DNA of 64,000 nt, from the NCBI GenBank assembly GCA_947462335.1, contig OX381710.1, positions 4,402,001 to 4,466,000 of the forward strand. Reading direction: 5' to 3'. This document shows positions 11,161 through 22,584 of this stretch, one piece after another. The position numbers and the translations under genes were made by a program. The DNA comes from Harmothoe impar (lineage: Eukaryota; Annelida; Polychaeta; Phyllodocida; Polynoidae). Below the pieces are notes generated by a model that was given only the letters and a program-made list of their open reading frames with translations, did not search any database and was not told where the DNA came from. How positions within the stretch are numbered: the stretch's first letter is position 1; each line of letters begins with the position of its first letter.

Positions 11161-11939
11161 CACAGCCAATTCCCTTCTAATGGCCTACCCATTTCAAAGG
11201 CCACCTCACCATTAAGGCCCTGTTCTATCTTTAATTGAATGGAAAAAAACTCACTCTTATGCGGCTATCCCTCATTTGTGGTATATCCACTTTGTGGCCA
11301 CTGATTATTTGTCAATGAAATGAGCAAACTTCTAGGTATATTATACAGTTGTTTATTGTTATCAAAAGTGAGACTTCATGAAGATAAGTTCCTTGTGCAT
11401 TATACTTTATCAGTTAATACCACTTGTGTTTTTTCCAGTTCACATACTTTGAATGTTTCAAGTGCAGCAGTTTGGCATTGTTGCCTTGATAGAACATCAT
11501 TTTGAGAAAGCTAATCTGTTCTATTACAACCATAGCAGGCGGGTATATAGTTTCAGGAGATACTAGTTCCAGGTGTCAGCAATAGGTATTCCATTCTGTA
11601 ATTCTCTTGTTAGGCACTGGACAGCGATTCCTGAAGATGACAAAAAAGAATATTATTGTTCATGCTTCTTTTGGAAGCAATTCAATATCATTCAACTGTT
11701 AATCATAAAATAAGTTAGATCTATCAATTACAAAGCACATATATGTGATAATGCATATTAGATGATATAAAAGCCTTGATAACACATTAGCAAATGTTTC
11801 TCTCTCATAGTAGATGGGGTTTTATACATTAAATATTAGTGAAAATGATATTTGAGATTTCCTTCTTAAAGTAGTGGTTCAGATTGTTTTGCAGGGCTGG
11901 GCTTTATGGTATATTTGCTGAAAATATCACTTACATTGT
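11161..11939. other. 3' flank of the broken mobile gene, nothing recognised
   Basis: AT-rich sequence downstream of the minus-strand gene's stop. I found no inverted partner of this stretch beyond 16,570, so no element terminus can be placed. Confidence 0.4.
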
Positions 11940-14459
11940 CTATTTCTGATTGTTGAGGCATGAGCTTGTACGATCACAGCCACAATTCGTAGTGCACTGC
12001 AGCTTCGCTCTCCTACAGCCACATCGTTGACTTGTGCAGCCTGTCTTGCACTGACATGAGACTAGGGTTAGACACGCATCTGGTATGGGCTCTTTAGTCA
12101 TCAGCACTGGTACAAGTTGATTGTCATCAAGCTTCCATCCAAGTTCTGTTGGTTCAGGAAGTTTGGGATATGATAGGTTAGCGAAGTTCCAGATCAGTGC
12201 TTGGAAATGAGCACGTTGAATATGAAGCCTCAGTGCATCAGAGGTTGGTGGGAGAGCTTCTGTTTTGCTGCACTTCCCAAAGAGAAGCAGCCTAGCCTGA
12301 TTGATGGAAGTGGCATTTGGCACTTTGTATACGTGGCAAAGAAATTTCTCAACTGAAGATACAATTTCATTGCTCAGTTCAATTTGCTGTCCAAGTGTTT
12401 GAAGCAAGTTGTGATGCTCAAGAAAGACACTGAATGTGGAATTCTTTGTGTGGTTTGCTATAAACGAAGTGCAGTCTGAACCTGTCAAGGAATGGAATGC
12501 AGTAAGAGCCTTGTTGGAACCTGCAGGGATGTTGTGAATGACCTCATGTACTGGCACATATTTGCGTTTCTTACTTGTTCCAGCCTTTAACCAAAGACTA
12601 TCACACTTAATGTTGTCAAAGTGTGCAAGTAGCATGACCAAGATGTCTGTGTCCCTAGCTTGCACAACTATTGTGCGTGATGAGGAATGAATGGCGTGGA
12701 GAATAACTCTGGTATCGGCTTCCGCATGGTCAGCTTCGAGAGGACTTGTATTGAGTGGGACCAAACTTTTGCCCTCATCATTGGGGAAACTTCCACTGAT
12801 AACTACCATTTTGTTACCAGAGTGCTTCAGGACGTGCTTGGATAGGAATGATGCCAACTCAGCTTTGTTTCCAGGATGAGATAGATAGTTGTTCCAGTTT
12901 TCTGGTAATGGCACACTTGGGTCATGATTAACAAGTCGTCTAATAGGTATTTTCTGCTTGTTGCGATGTTTTCTTGCTTGTGCCTTGGTTGTTACATCCC
13001 TGTACTCATCAAATAGCAAGTCAATTCTTCCGTAAGCCTTCCCAGCCTGATGAACGGCTTCATTGAACACAACGGCATACTGACCTAATGTCTTAGCTCC
13101 CACTGGTTTGCTGAGAGCATTCACCAATGCCTGACCGTCTATGATCAGAGTTGAATCAGCATCAACAAAGAGTGTGGATGGGCAAATAACATTTTCAGTC
13201 AGGCGACCAACAAGTGCAGATTTATCACCTGACCGTAAATCCCCATTTGCTTCTGCAAGAGAGAGTGGTAAGGGCATGAGTTCATGCTCTAGAATTTTGT
13301 TCAATTGTACCTCCCTCCCTGCCTCATATGACATAATGAGTCTTTGCATGATGGTTCTGTCAACTTTCATGATTTGATCATTTGATTTGTTTTTGTTCAC
13401 CACTTTGTACAAGTTACTAAAGGTGAGAGGGTTGTTCCTTTTCATTCGATCATTGAACTTCTCGGGATGGCTGAGAAATCTTTCTGATACAAAGTCATTG
13501 AGTTGAGCCTGACCTCTGGCATAAGCCGTTGTCAGAGCATCTTGGATTTCCTGTGTTGCAAGGTCCTTGTTTACCACATTTTGGAGAGGATCTGTGACAG
13601 AGAAGATTTCCATACGTATCAGTTCAGTGACTAAACTGTCTTCATCCTTATTGTCTCTTTCTTTTCGTTTGGGTTGACTTTCATTGAGAACAATCTCATT
13701 TTTCTCGACATTGTATATGTCATAGACAGTGTTGCTGATGTGTGAACGGATGTTGTAGGATAGAGCCCACCTGTTGAGAGCTGATCTGGTTTTGGTGATC
13801 CCTATGATTCCACCAGCAGTTTTCCCTACTTTGTTGATCCACTCCAGGCCTTGGTCTGCATCAACTTGGTTGAATCTTCTATCAGATCTTTTCACAGTGA
13901 AGTTTCCTTTCTCAAACTCTGTCAGAACTTGAAGGGGAAGGTTGCTCATCTCTGCGATATAAACTAAACCGCTATTGACGTAGTAAGGATGGTCATACGC
14001 AATGAAGTGGGGTAACATCATCTTGAATGCCTCGATGTGGAGGTGCCAGTCTGCATCCCGGTAGGCCCTTGTTAGCAGTAGAAGAGTCCTTACCATCTCC
14101 ATATACTGCCACCAGTATAGAAAGTTAATGTTATCCTTTGCCTTTTCCTTTGCAAAGTCAGAGATATGCTGATTGATATCAGCATTCTCTAAAAGAGTGA
14201 CGACATCTTCTGATGAAGCAGCGCCCTCAATGTCTTGAATAAGGGTTGAACTCTTGTCAGAGAGGTAGCAGAGAAAGTCTGGGAGCAGAATCCGCCATAG
14301 GGCTTGGTACATTGTTTTGTGTGTACGCATTCCCTTGTTGTAGTCCTTTCCGGTCAGTACATGATGGGCTGTACCTTGTCCTAAGATGCCACTTTCCACC
14401 CAGGCCTCTACTATGCCGGTACTTTGAATATGCTGACCGATGGTTTTCAGATAGTTCAT
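11940..14459 (-). pseudogene. Segment 4 of the broken mobile gene: putative PIN/FEN1-like domain and CXC domain
   Basis: An 839-residue open frame. Residues 1-250 carry the family's conserved helical region (LHIEAFKMMLPHFIAYD near 140-156, GGIIGITK near 216-223). Residues ~435-665 hold acidic motifs in FEN1/XPG order: IIDG (D441), LLFDEY (D484), EAD (580-582), DTD (603-605) and TGSDC (D662). In FEN1-type nucleases the corresponding positions bind two metal ions; that homology is my inference. Residues 802-828 are a Cys-rich block, CQCKTGC...CGCRRAKLQC...CGC, typical of tesmin/CXC DNA-binding domains. This segment alone is intact, but it lacks the N-terminal parts, so a functional product is doubtful. 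Confidence 0.65.
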
Positions 14460-14461
14460 GG

Positions 14462-15112
14462 CTATATATATAGGCCTCCAAGGCGAATGAACACCCTATC
14501 TTGGTACAACGGAGTCTGCCATTTCAGTTCCATCAAACGACAAAATAGGGCTTGATCAACTGTGATTACGGTGTAATACTGACCAAGCTGCGCTGATATG
14601 TACATACATCTCTGCACCACAGTGTTCAGAGTGTCCATTTCATGAGCAGGTTCTTGAATTATAGGCATGTACCCTACTGTTGTTGTATCATTGTTGTTGG
14701 TACTGATTTCTTCATTAAACTCTGTCCATCCCTTTTTGGTCGTCTCAGATTGGCGTGTTATAACAAATGCCATGTCCTTTGCCAGACTCAATTTCAATAC
14801 TTCTGGTTTGCTAAGAAATGTTTCGCTAGTGACTTCGGCAAACCTTGGGGAGCCTCCTCCAAACACAGCCTGTGTTGGTACAAGGTTGTCCATTACATCA
14901 GGTGCTTGGAGAGATGAGTTTTTTGAGGGCTTCAGATTTCTCAAATCTATATCCTCAGCTGGGCCTTCCTGCCAAGCTGCAATCTGTGTTGCATGGAAAG
15001 AATCCTTCCCATTCAGTGATGAATCTAGAATGTCTATGTTGTCAGCTGAGAAGTGGGTAAAAGTGTTTGCCTTCAGATTTGGGGGAAGGACTGTACCTGT
15101 TTCTGTGTCCAT
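14462..15112 (-). pseudogene. Segment 3 of the broken mobile gene
   Basis: A 216-residue frame in phase with segments 1 and 2. Near its start (residues ~18-45) lies an FSADNIDILD...GKDSFHATQ patch with an aspartate-rich core, a signature I associate with this family. Near its end the sequence reads RVFIRLGGLYI before a TAG formed by the (TA)5 run at 14,463-14,472. In intact relatives this region passes directly into the next segment, so a two-base gain in the run is the likeliest cause of the frame break. Confidence 0.65.
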
Positions 15113-15787
15113 TTACTCCAAGGTATTTTCCGCATGGCCAGTATCTGATTGCATGAGCTGCTGATAATTGAGACAATGACCCGCATTGGATAGTAGATTG
15201 ACTAACTGCTTTGATCGTGTGGCTTGATGAATTGTGCTAGCCAGGCCAAGATGTTTAGGAGTCCATTTCTGACCACCACTCATGAGATACATGATGTCTT
15301 GGGTTATGCTTAATGCTGGGTCAACCTTTTTCTCATGGTGGTTATCTATGTCACTTTCATCTAGATGTAGGATCTCTTGTCCAGCAAACATTATTTTCAA
15401 CAGCATGTACACTGAATCCACAGCACAATTGATCTGGTCTTGTTCATTGACTGACAGGTTTTTATGGCCACTCTGAGCCATACAATCGCTACGTAGCTTT
15501 AGGGCTACATGCACTATAGACCTGAATAAGGAATCCTCAGGTTGATAGGCTGGTATAGTAAGGGCATCATCCTCTTCCATCTTGGCTAGCTCGATGATTG
15601 CATCTCCACAGATGCTTTTGGGAATGAGAAGAGTACCACGCTCATCATTTGCACACAGTTTAGGTTGGACTAACAACACCTTTTCGCCAACAAGGTCCTG
15701 CAGCTTCTCCTTGAATGTTGAATGCCTGCTTAGGAAAGATGCTGGTATTTCACACTTTGCATCTCTGACCAAAATAGCATATCTATC
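15113..15787 (-). pseudogene. Segment 2 of the broken mobile gene: helical middle region
   Basis: This open stretch begins straight after the TAG of segment 1 and runs about 224 codons to TAA (15,115-15,113). It starts without an ATG, so it cannot be an independent gene. It is mostly charged and helical in character, with ILLIPKSICGDAI-like and LNYQQLMQSDTG-like patches that I recall as conserved in the family. No catalytic motif is evident. The next codon after the TAA is an ATG in the same phase, which by itself does not make a new gene. Confidence 0.6.
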
Positions 15788-16570
15788 CTATACTTCATCT
15801 AACTGCAGGACATGGCGTTTGTCTGCTGCATATAGGAGCTCATCTGTAAGCCACAGTAATGGCAATGAGTTGGATTTGTTTCCATCCTTCTTCTTGGTGC
15901 AGTATCGCTTGAATTTTGACAAACAGTTCAAGTGGTAGTGTGCATCTACAGCCATTAAATCAGAAACACCAGCAAGGCGAACGGACAGGGAATGGTCATA
16001 CTTATGATTTGTCATGATCTCATCATTGAGCCTGCTTGTTTCTAGTTTCCTTAGATCAGTGTGGGGTGTTGTTTCATCCTGGCAGAACAGACACAGAGTC
16101 CAAGTAACTGGAGTTGTCTGACTTCTTGTGAAGTGGTTTAATGGGGACGCAAAATTCCGTTCCATTTCTGTCTGCTTGAATTTTTTTTCATATGCATTTT
16201 TAAGTCTAGCTAATTTTGAACTGTCAGTATAATGTGTGTAGCAGTAGTTATGCCATGTTCTTATGGGCATACCTGCTGCGTACGCTTCATTGATATTATC
16301 AACTGCATCTTTGTACTTCACATCTCGATATTTTATACGGCTTTCTGTACTTTGCTTCAACGTTTCCAGGCAATGTGAACTTGCACTTTTGTTCAGAGGA
16401 TACTTCTTTCCTTTTGTTTCTTGGCATATTATGCATAAGTTGCTATCAAGACTATGCTTTCTTTTACGGTTGATACCCAGAAGTGGTTCCATCTGGTAAA
16501 GAAAGAAAGAAACTCTTGATAGAGATAGAGATACAAATCCGGGTGGGGCACTTTTGACCACTGATTTCAT
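15788..16570 (-). pseudogene. Segment 1 of the broken mobile gene: paired CxxC/HxxC modules
   Basis: The 260-residue frame may begin at the ATG at 16,570 or, more likely, at 16,492 (residue 27), where a basic RKRKH stretch resembling a nuclear localisation signal follows. Two similar modules are visible: C46-x2-C49 with a later H107-x2-C110, and C160-x2-C163 with a later H213-x2-C216. Each would suit one zinc ion, so DNA or protein binding is plausible. The frame ends at an in-frame TAG (15,790-15,788). Codons continue in the same phase for five more residues into segment 2, so the stop is a mutation, not a natural end. Confidence 0.65.
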
Positions 16571-16955
16571 GATTAAATATATGAAATCATATGGAAACTA
16601 TAGTCTAGAATGTTTCCCTAAAAGGAAATATTTAGCACAGATATTTAGATGTTTTTAACTGGCCATGTAATTTTCACCTGGAGTTGGACACCAATTCTGC
16701 CAGTAGTCAGACACTAATTCCCAAGTATACTTTATCATAGAATTGTTAGAAATATGACATGGCTGATTGTCAAAAAACTGCTTTTGTTTCATGTGCGAAG
16801 GGGTCTAAAAACAATTTAGGAGTATGGTTATCTTAGGGGTTGGGGCATATACATAGTAAATGCACAGTAGAGGGGCAAAGTTAGATCATCATATGGCATG
16901 GTTGCAAAATGACATAAAAAATGGTTTACATGTACAGCCATATGTTATCAGTAGG
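16571..16955. other. 5' flank of the broken mobile gene, nothing recognised
   Basis: No frame, terminal repeat or clear promoter motif was seen upstream of the minus-strand gene. Confidence 0.4.
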
Positions 16956-16959
16956 GTGG

Positions 16960-17225
16960 AGATGTTGGTTGCCATGAAGAGATGGTAGGGCAGTCAGGAG
17001 ATAGTGGTGACCATGAGGAAATGGTGGTGGCCGTGAGGAGATGGTAGGGGCATTGACAAGATGATATGGGGGTGGCCATGATCATGAGAAAATGGTACGG
17101 GCCCTCAGGAGATGGTAGGGGGCTTGAGAAATTGGTAGGAGTCGTGAGGAGATGGTAGTAACCATGAGGAGTGGTAGGGGCCATGAGAAAATGGCAGGAG
17201 CCGTTAGGAGACGGTAGTGGTCATA
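16960..17225 (-). repeat. 20 bp minisatellite, inverted orientation
   Basis: Degenerate 20 bp units of the form CCATGAGGAGATGGTAGGGG repeat about thirteen times. The reverse complement is the same unit as the array at 17,901-18,060, so the two arrays face each other. Confidence 0.75.
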
Positions 17226-17389
17226 AATCACAGAAACTGTGCATATTGGATTTTTACACTTCCGCAGGCCAGCACTCTTAGAATATTCATTTTTATATGA
17301 ATTTTCTTTTCTTATTATATCGGGATGGGTGAGTTCTTGATGTTACATATGGGTTTTCATGGTTGAATAGCCATATTTTGAGTTCCAAG

Positions 17390-17589
17390 GGCTTAAAATA
17401 GACCAAAAATGACCCAAAATCGGTCCAGAGCTCCTGGCCATAGTCTTAGAGATTTGGCAGACCTACCAGCAGAAAGGTGAATAAGCCCCATAGTATAGCT
17501 AATTAATTCTCTTCGCTTGCGGGAAACAGATAGTGACTCCAGGTTGGCCTGGTTTGGGCCCCCTCTAGACAATCCTGGATCCGCCACTG
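17390..17589 (-). mobile_element. Possible DNA-transposon end (CAGTGGCGGATCCAG terminus)
   Basis: On the minus strand this block begins CAGTGGCGGATCCAGGATT, followed by a GGGGGCCC stretch. That opening is common at ends of non-autonomous DNA elements in animals. Only one terminus is visible, so it is a fragment or the other end is decayed. Confidence 0.4.
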
Positions 17590-17705
17590 GGTGAGGTTGG
17601 AGAATACATTGGGAATGTCAGGGAAGGGAGAGGTGAGGTTGGAGAATACATTGGGAATGTCAGGGAAGGGAGAGGGTAGGTCGGGAAACATACAGGGAAT
17701 GTCTA
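17590..17705 (+). repeat. ~41 bp tandem repeat, two good and one decayed copy
   Basis: GAGGTTGGAGAATACATTGG plus the following GAATGTCAGGGAAGGGAGA occurs twice in direct succession, then a diverged third time. The inverse of the same unit appears at about 18,385-18,420. It is unrelated to the 41 bp satellite at 52-62 kb. Confidence 0.7.
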
Positions 17706-17900
17706 TTCTGTGTTCAGTGTAAAGTGTGGCCCTTAAAGGGTTAGTTCAAATATCTAATGCTAGCGTATAGGCTTATTACAGGTAAATTGTATTTAATGTT
17801 TAGTAGAAAACATATACAACAGCCAAATGATATCAAAAATATATACAACAGGTCATGCCCCCTTTATGTAGTGCCCAATTTAACTATGATAGCTGGCACA

Positions 17901-18060
17901 GCCCCTACCATTTCCTCACGTCCACTACCATCTCCTCACGTCCACTACCATCTCCTCACGTCTACTACCATCTCCTCACGTCCACTACCATTTCCTCATG
18001 GCCCCTAATATCTTCTCAATTCCAACACCATCCCCTCACGTCCAATTCCATCTCCTCATG
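17901..18060 (+). repeat. 20 bp minisatellite, eight units in exact register
   Basis: Eight consecutive 20 bp units of TCCACTACCATCTCCTCACG fill the span without indels. They are preceded by AACTATGATAGCTGGCACAG. The inverse of that flank together with one and a half units recurs at 18,455-18,515, so unit and flank were duplicated together in inverted orientation. Confidence 0.8.
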
Positions 18061-18302
18061 TGTAACACCTGTGTGTAATAACCCGTTTTATATAATTTTT
18101 GACATACCACCACCACCCTACCCCTCCGCATTCTGTGTTCCAAATACGCCAATCATACCCAAATTTATGTGCACTGTATGTTGAGCTGGAGGGATTATTG
18201 ACTTCAAATAATACATGCACCCATCTGAATTGTATCTGATTCAAATCTATATTAGGGTACAAGAGGCACCTGTAGGGAGTATCCTGTTATCTGGACCTTT
18301 AT

Positions 18303-18362
18303 AAGGCTGACCTTGCTTATAAGGAGACCTTGCTTATAAGGAGACCTTGCTTATAAGGAGCA
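18303..18362 (+). repeat. 17 bp tandem repeat, three units
   Basis: ACCTTGCTTATAAGGAG occurs three times in succession. The motif resembles the ATAAG-rich ends of the pogo-like elements at 4.3 and 54.7 kb and may derive from such an end. Confidence 0.7.
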
Positions 18363-18384
18363 AAATGCATGCCCAGTGTACTCC

Positions 18385-18515
18385 CCGACCTCCCCTCTCC
18401 CTTCTCTGACATTCCCAGTGTCTTCTCCCAATTCTCCTGTGTCTTGCCTGGTCTTGAGGAGATGGTAGGGGTCATGAGGAAATGTTAGGAGTTGTGCCAA
18501 CTATCATAGTTAGAT
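18385..18515 (-). repeat. Inverted partner of the 17.6-18.06 kb minisatellites
   Basis: Inverse copies of the ~41 bp unit (near 18,385-18,420) and of the 20 bp unit with its flank (18,455-18,515) lie in swapped order. This is consistent with an inverted duplication of part of 17.6-18.06 kb. Confidence 0.6.
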
Positions 18516-19735
18516 TGGCTACAGTAGCCAGTGCCACTATGATTAATTTGAATGCATCCACAGGTGTACAACCAATGATATCAACCAGTGGAGCATAGGA
18601 TTTCAGCAGGTTCAGTGCATCAAAATTCACATTTTCGCATAATAATGGGCCACTTCCCCCCCTTTTCCACTACACTAGCCACCCTATACCATAAAACAGC
18701 TTCATTTGCCACAATTGTCAACCCAAGATCTTTCTAATGGTGTAAGTGGCATTACTGTAGCATTATTGGTGTGGCTGTACTGACAGTGTAATGCCAGGTC
18801 ATTTCCAGACAATACCAGATTAGAGGCCTTTTGCAGGGTAGCTCATGTCAAGCAAACTGTGCTTACAGGCTTTACATATACTGGAAAAATAACCCATATA
18901 CCCAGACATGATCACATACAGTATACATGTATAAGAAAGATTCATTGTTATCTCCTCTTCAAATTGATGTATAGATAAGGAGTATAAGCCTAGTCGCTCT
19001 GCCTTTATGATAGCAGTTATAAGACATGAAACATCAGCTTTTGCTTTAATCTGGCTGCTTAAGCCTAAGATTCCCCTATTATCACCCATTGATGACTTGC
19101 CACATTATGTATTCCATTATTCCAACCAGTAACTCTATATTTTCACATTAGTAACTATGTATCATGAAGCTATACATCAAGAACATCAATAATTTTCCAT
19201 ACTTACATTCAGAATGTGTCTTATGCCCTTTGAAATAGTAGAAATGGTACAGCTGGTAGAACTTGCCTGCAAGTACACTTCTGTCTGCTTTGTTGTCAGT
19301 CACCAAGCCAGCATACAGTTTTGGTCCCAGGTCTAGTATTCAGATTATAATTTGAATTACTTACATTTTTTGTATTGAGTAGACATGTAGTACACCTGTT
19401 TGTCTTTTCCAAATTATACATTATATTTGAACAATTTATGTCAATGTATGATATCTATTTGTAAATATAATATCTCACTTGTTTGTCATACAAAATATTT
19501 CACAATACCCAAAATCAATATACTGTGTATCTAGTCATACAAAGTTTGCTGGGAAGACTTGGATTTATATGATGCCCTGGCAAAATCTTCTGAAAGTGCT
19601 GCAGAAATGTTAAGCTTGGATTTGTATATATGTTAACAAAAGCTGTTATAGGTCATACAGAAAATATTACACATATCTCTTTCACTTATTGATTCCCAGT
19701 TTTGTATGGAATAATTGCCATTCCTTCCTTTGCAG
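18516..19735. other. Non-coding, nothing recognised
   Basis: AT-rich sequence. At 19,235-19,330 a GGTACAGCTGGTAGAAC stretch recalls a tRNA A-box, but no cloverleaf or B-box follows. Confidence 0.4.
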
Positions 19736-20015
19736 TGATAATTGACAAAAAATTAATGCAGAGAAAGGAAAATGTCAATTACCCAAATTAGTCATCAGCA
19801 CCACAGCCATTTCTTAAAGCGTTGCTGACCAGTAATGGCTCCTCGAGTCTCTGTCCGGACCTAATCTTGGTGATTTGAATCAGGTTTTTAATTAAAACTG
19901 CAGCCACAATGTAACTGGATAATGACTGCAGCAATTCATCCACATCTTTAGCCGTGGTTACTGCGTTAAATAGGTGTCCAATCAGGCCCGCTCGTCCGGG
20001 ATTAAGGTGAGTTTT
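19735..20015 (+). repeat. 3.2 kb repeat family, copy 2, module b
   Basis: Shares GGATAATGACTGCAGCAATT, TTAATTAAAACT and TCAATTACCC with module b of copy 1 and, inverted, with 49,900-50,170. Homology to copy 1 runs for about 280 bp. Confidence 0.65.
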
Positions 20016-20589
20016 CATTTCCATTGATGAATTGTTTGCAGTATGTAATATGATAAATGCAATCACTTAAAGTTGACATTCAGCAATGAATTACAAATTC
20101 TGAGGCACTCTCCTATCATCAGATTTCTTGTTCAATGTCTCCTAATTCAAATTTAAAGGTTTTGGTAAATTTGGAATCAAACAACATATATAGAAATGGA
20201 TGAAGATTTGACAGTTTTTGTAAATTAGGATCGAACTTACCATATGTAGAAAGGGATGAAGTCCATGCAGTCAATAAACATAAACTTTCTGACACATTTT
20301 GACTGTTTCATAACAAATTCCAAGTTAACTCTTTTGTAAATACTACATATATGCATTATATTATTCCAGGCAGTAGGCCTTCCATTCTTTGTGTCATACC
20401 TGGTTAGAAATACTCTAATAGACATGATATTGAGTACTGTAGTATTTCATAACGCTGTCTAATTCACTATAATAGACAATCATTTTACATATGATTATAT
20501 GGTAAGTTTTCATCTCTCATAAGTAAACTCAACAAATCTAAACCCCATGACAATTAATTACCTAATTCTTGAAACCTTACATTTTTTTG

Positions 20590-20870
20590 TAGCTTTGACT
20601 AGACTGAACGAAGCAGCAGTGGGAAGGACCTCTCAGTTGTTGCAGGGCTCCCAGGGGGCAGAGACCAATTTCAGTGGTGGCGCTCTGGGCCTACTGAGAT
20701 ACCCAGCTTCATTCTCACTCGTCTTGGAAATGGCCATATTTAACCAGCGCCTGCCAAGGGCCTTCTCATCTGTGTCACTTCTCGTCTGGTAAGAAATAGC
20801 CCTGCCTATTAGACAGTGCACTCAGGCAGTGGGTGACGGTAAGGGAATAGTCCTCGGGCCTAGAACTGGT
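20590..20870 (+). repeat. 3.2 kb repeat family, copy 2, module c
   Basis: The stretch with GGGCTCCCAGGGGGCAGAGA, GGCCATATTTAACCA and AAGGGCCTTCTCATCTG matches the opposite strand of 49,290-49,510 over about 250 bp. It is better preserved than in copy 1. A forward frame (20,547-20,792) is open across it, but the other copies do not keep it open. Confidence 0.65.
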
Positions 20871-21029
20871 AATTTAATCATGAAGTGAAGATAAAGATCC
20901 CTTCAACTCCTTCCTCCTTCTGCCGGTCATGGAAGCACAGTTGGACAGAACTACTGATGTCTTTTGACCAACTTCTAATAAATTTACATTTACTTAAACT
21001 AATATGTCTATGGGGTTACAGAATTTACG

Positions 21030-21135
21030 GAGAAAGTCTACTTTAATTGCTGGCTTGGGTTTCCAAAATGGATATCCTCAGTATAGAGCAAGGTAATATG
21101 GTGTAACCTTGGTACCTAATAGACCAGGTTCCTAG
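21030..21135 (+). repeat. 3.2 kb repeat family, copy 2, module d (short)
   Basis: GGTTTCCAAAATGGAT is the shared core with 8,240 and, inverted, 48,370. Similarity fades downstream. Confidence 0.45.
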
Positions 21136-22580
21136 TAGTGTCTGCCTGTGACTGGGTTGGCATCTTTCAAACCTTACACTAGGTGAAGGAAAATGGTTTG
21201 ATCTAAGATAACTCAACCCCAGTATTTGAGAAAAGGCCTCTTATCCCAATTAACCTCTATCTTCAACTTTTTGAAAATCTTTTTGCATATTCAGAGGATG
21301 AAGCAAATGTCCCTGGCTGAGAGGTCCTTCTTGTGAAGGGTGGGGCTGACACACCTGTCAGTGTAATCAGGGCAGGCTATCTGCAAATCACCCATTGTTA
21401 GTATGTACACTTCAGTAGGAGGCACAAATACCATCTATTTATAGAGGGATAGTGCCAGTTTTTTTCATTAAGGGTGTAATAATGGCGAAACCACCCCACC
21501 TTTTGTTTTTCATGTGTAAATGACGCTCTGACACATGTAATAAACCACGGCATAACCCAGTAAGAAAGAGCAAGCTTGTGCAACCACTGGGGATACCCAA
21601 GCTAATGCTATTTAATTGGCTTTGGGATGCCCAAGGCCAGCGCAACCTTGCTTTAATTCCCTGGGAATGTACATTGAATCATTGTGCTTCCATCTATCTT
21701 TTGTTCTAAAAGTAGCTAGATTTGTATCCAGCCATGTAATAGGATTATAGATGCTGTTTTGCCATCCAAATACAATAAGTTTTTGACATCTAAAGAAGCT
21801 ACATTTGGATATAACTCCCTAAATTATTGAGCCACCTTAACAGGTTACATAGAAAATACAGAAAATCTTTGAAATTCCTTCGGCTATCAAAGACCCAAAA
21901 GGAACCAAAGGGCAGTGGCAAAGATAAAAGGAAGGGTTCATAGGGGCCCCATTTGTGTGCATTTATAAATATAAGCTCTAGTATAACCATGGGCCTCCTT
22001 TGGCCCTGTTCAGTAGGAATAGAGACTATTTTTGACAATGATAGGATATATCTAAGAACTGTGGTGTCAGGTCTGGCAATGATGGGAGCGTGCAGTCTGG
22101 CTACCGCCCACCCACTCATCTATACTTATCTTGAATTGTTATGATGAGAGCTTAATAGCCACTCCTAGCCCGCAAATACTCAATTATGTTTTCCTCAGAT
22201 GGATAAGGAATTTTACTCCCGGCTTTGACCACACCTACCTGAAAATTGTGTTTTTGTGACAATGTTAGGTTGAAATGGTGTAAATAGGAACTATCAGATT
22301 GTTTGTGTTCAAAGATAATCTAAATGCTATGGGCATTAGTCCATAGTGGCTATCCCAGGTTTGCAGCTTATCAAGTCAATATCCTCAATTTCCACTATTT
22401 GACCTGGAACTTGGATTGTTTATTGAAGAGGGACGGTGCCTGTCATTGTTTGTGTCCCTGTGTTTGTGGGAGTAGTGGATGGAGGGCTGAGATATCTGGG
22501 CCCATTTCCCAATGGGAAACAATCACATCATAAACAAAACGTTAATATCTGGTAAAACCGTCCAGAGCAATATGTCCAAG
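21136..22580. other. Non-coding, nothing recognised
   Basis: No recognisable gene, and no repeat matching elsewhere in the window beyond short AT-rich similarity. Confidence 0.4.
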
Positions 22581-22584
22581 GCAT

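Larger units (their letters stand above)
11940..16570 (-). pseudogene. Broken ~1,540-codon mobile-type gene: zinc-binding N-terminus, PIN/FEN1-like acidic motifs, CXC C-terminus
   Basis: Four consecutive minus-strand frames cover this span end to end and read as one ancestral protein. Frames one to three are in the same phase, interrupted only by TAG at 15,790-15,788 and TAA at 15,115-15,113. The fourth is offset by two bases at a (TA)5 run (14,463-14,472). The fused product would be about 1,540 residues, or ~1,515 from the ATG at 16,492. I recognise the type as a large, multi-copy, uncharacterised invertebrate protein family that behaves like a transposable element gene. There are no introns. 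No terminal repeats or target duplication are visible, so element limits are unknown. Neighbours are repeats only. Confidence 0.75.

Noticed and set aside
14642..15164. Forward frames of 91 and 165 codons
   Set aside because: Antisense shadows of the minus-strand mobile gene.
19235..19330. Possible tRNA or tRNA-derived SINE head
   Set aside because: Only an A-box-like stretch is present; no acceptor stem, T-arm or B-box could be matched.
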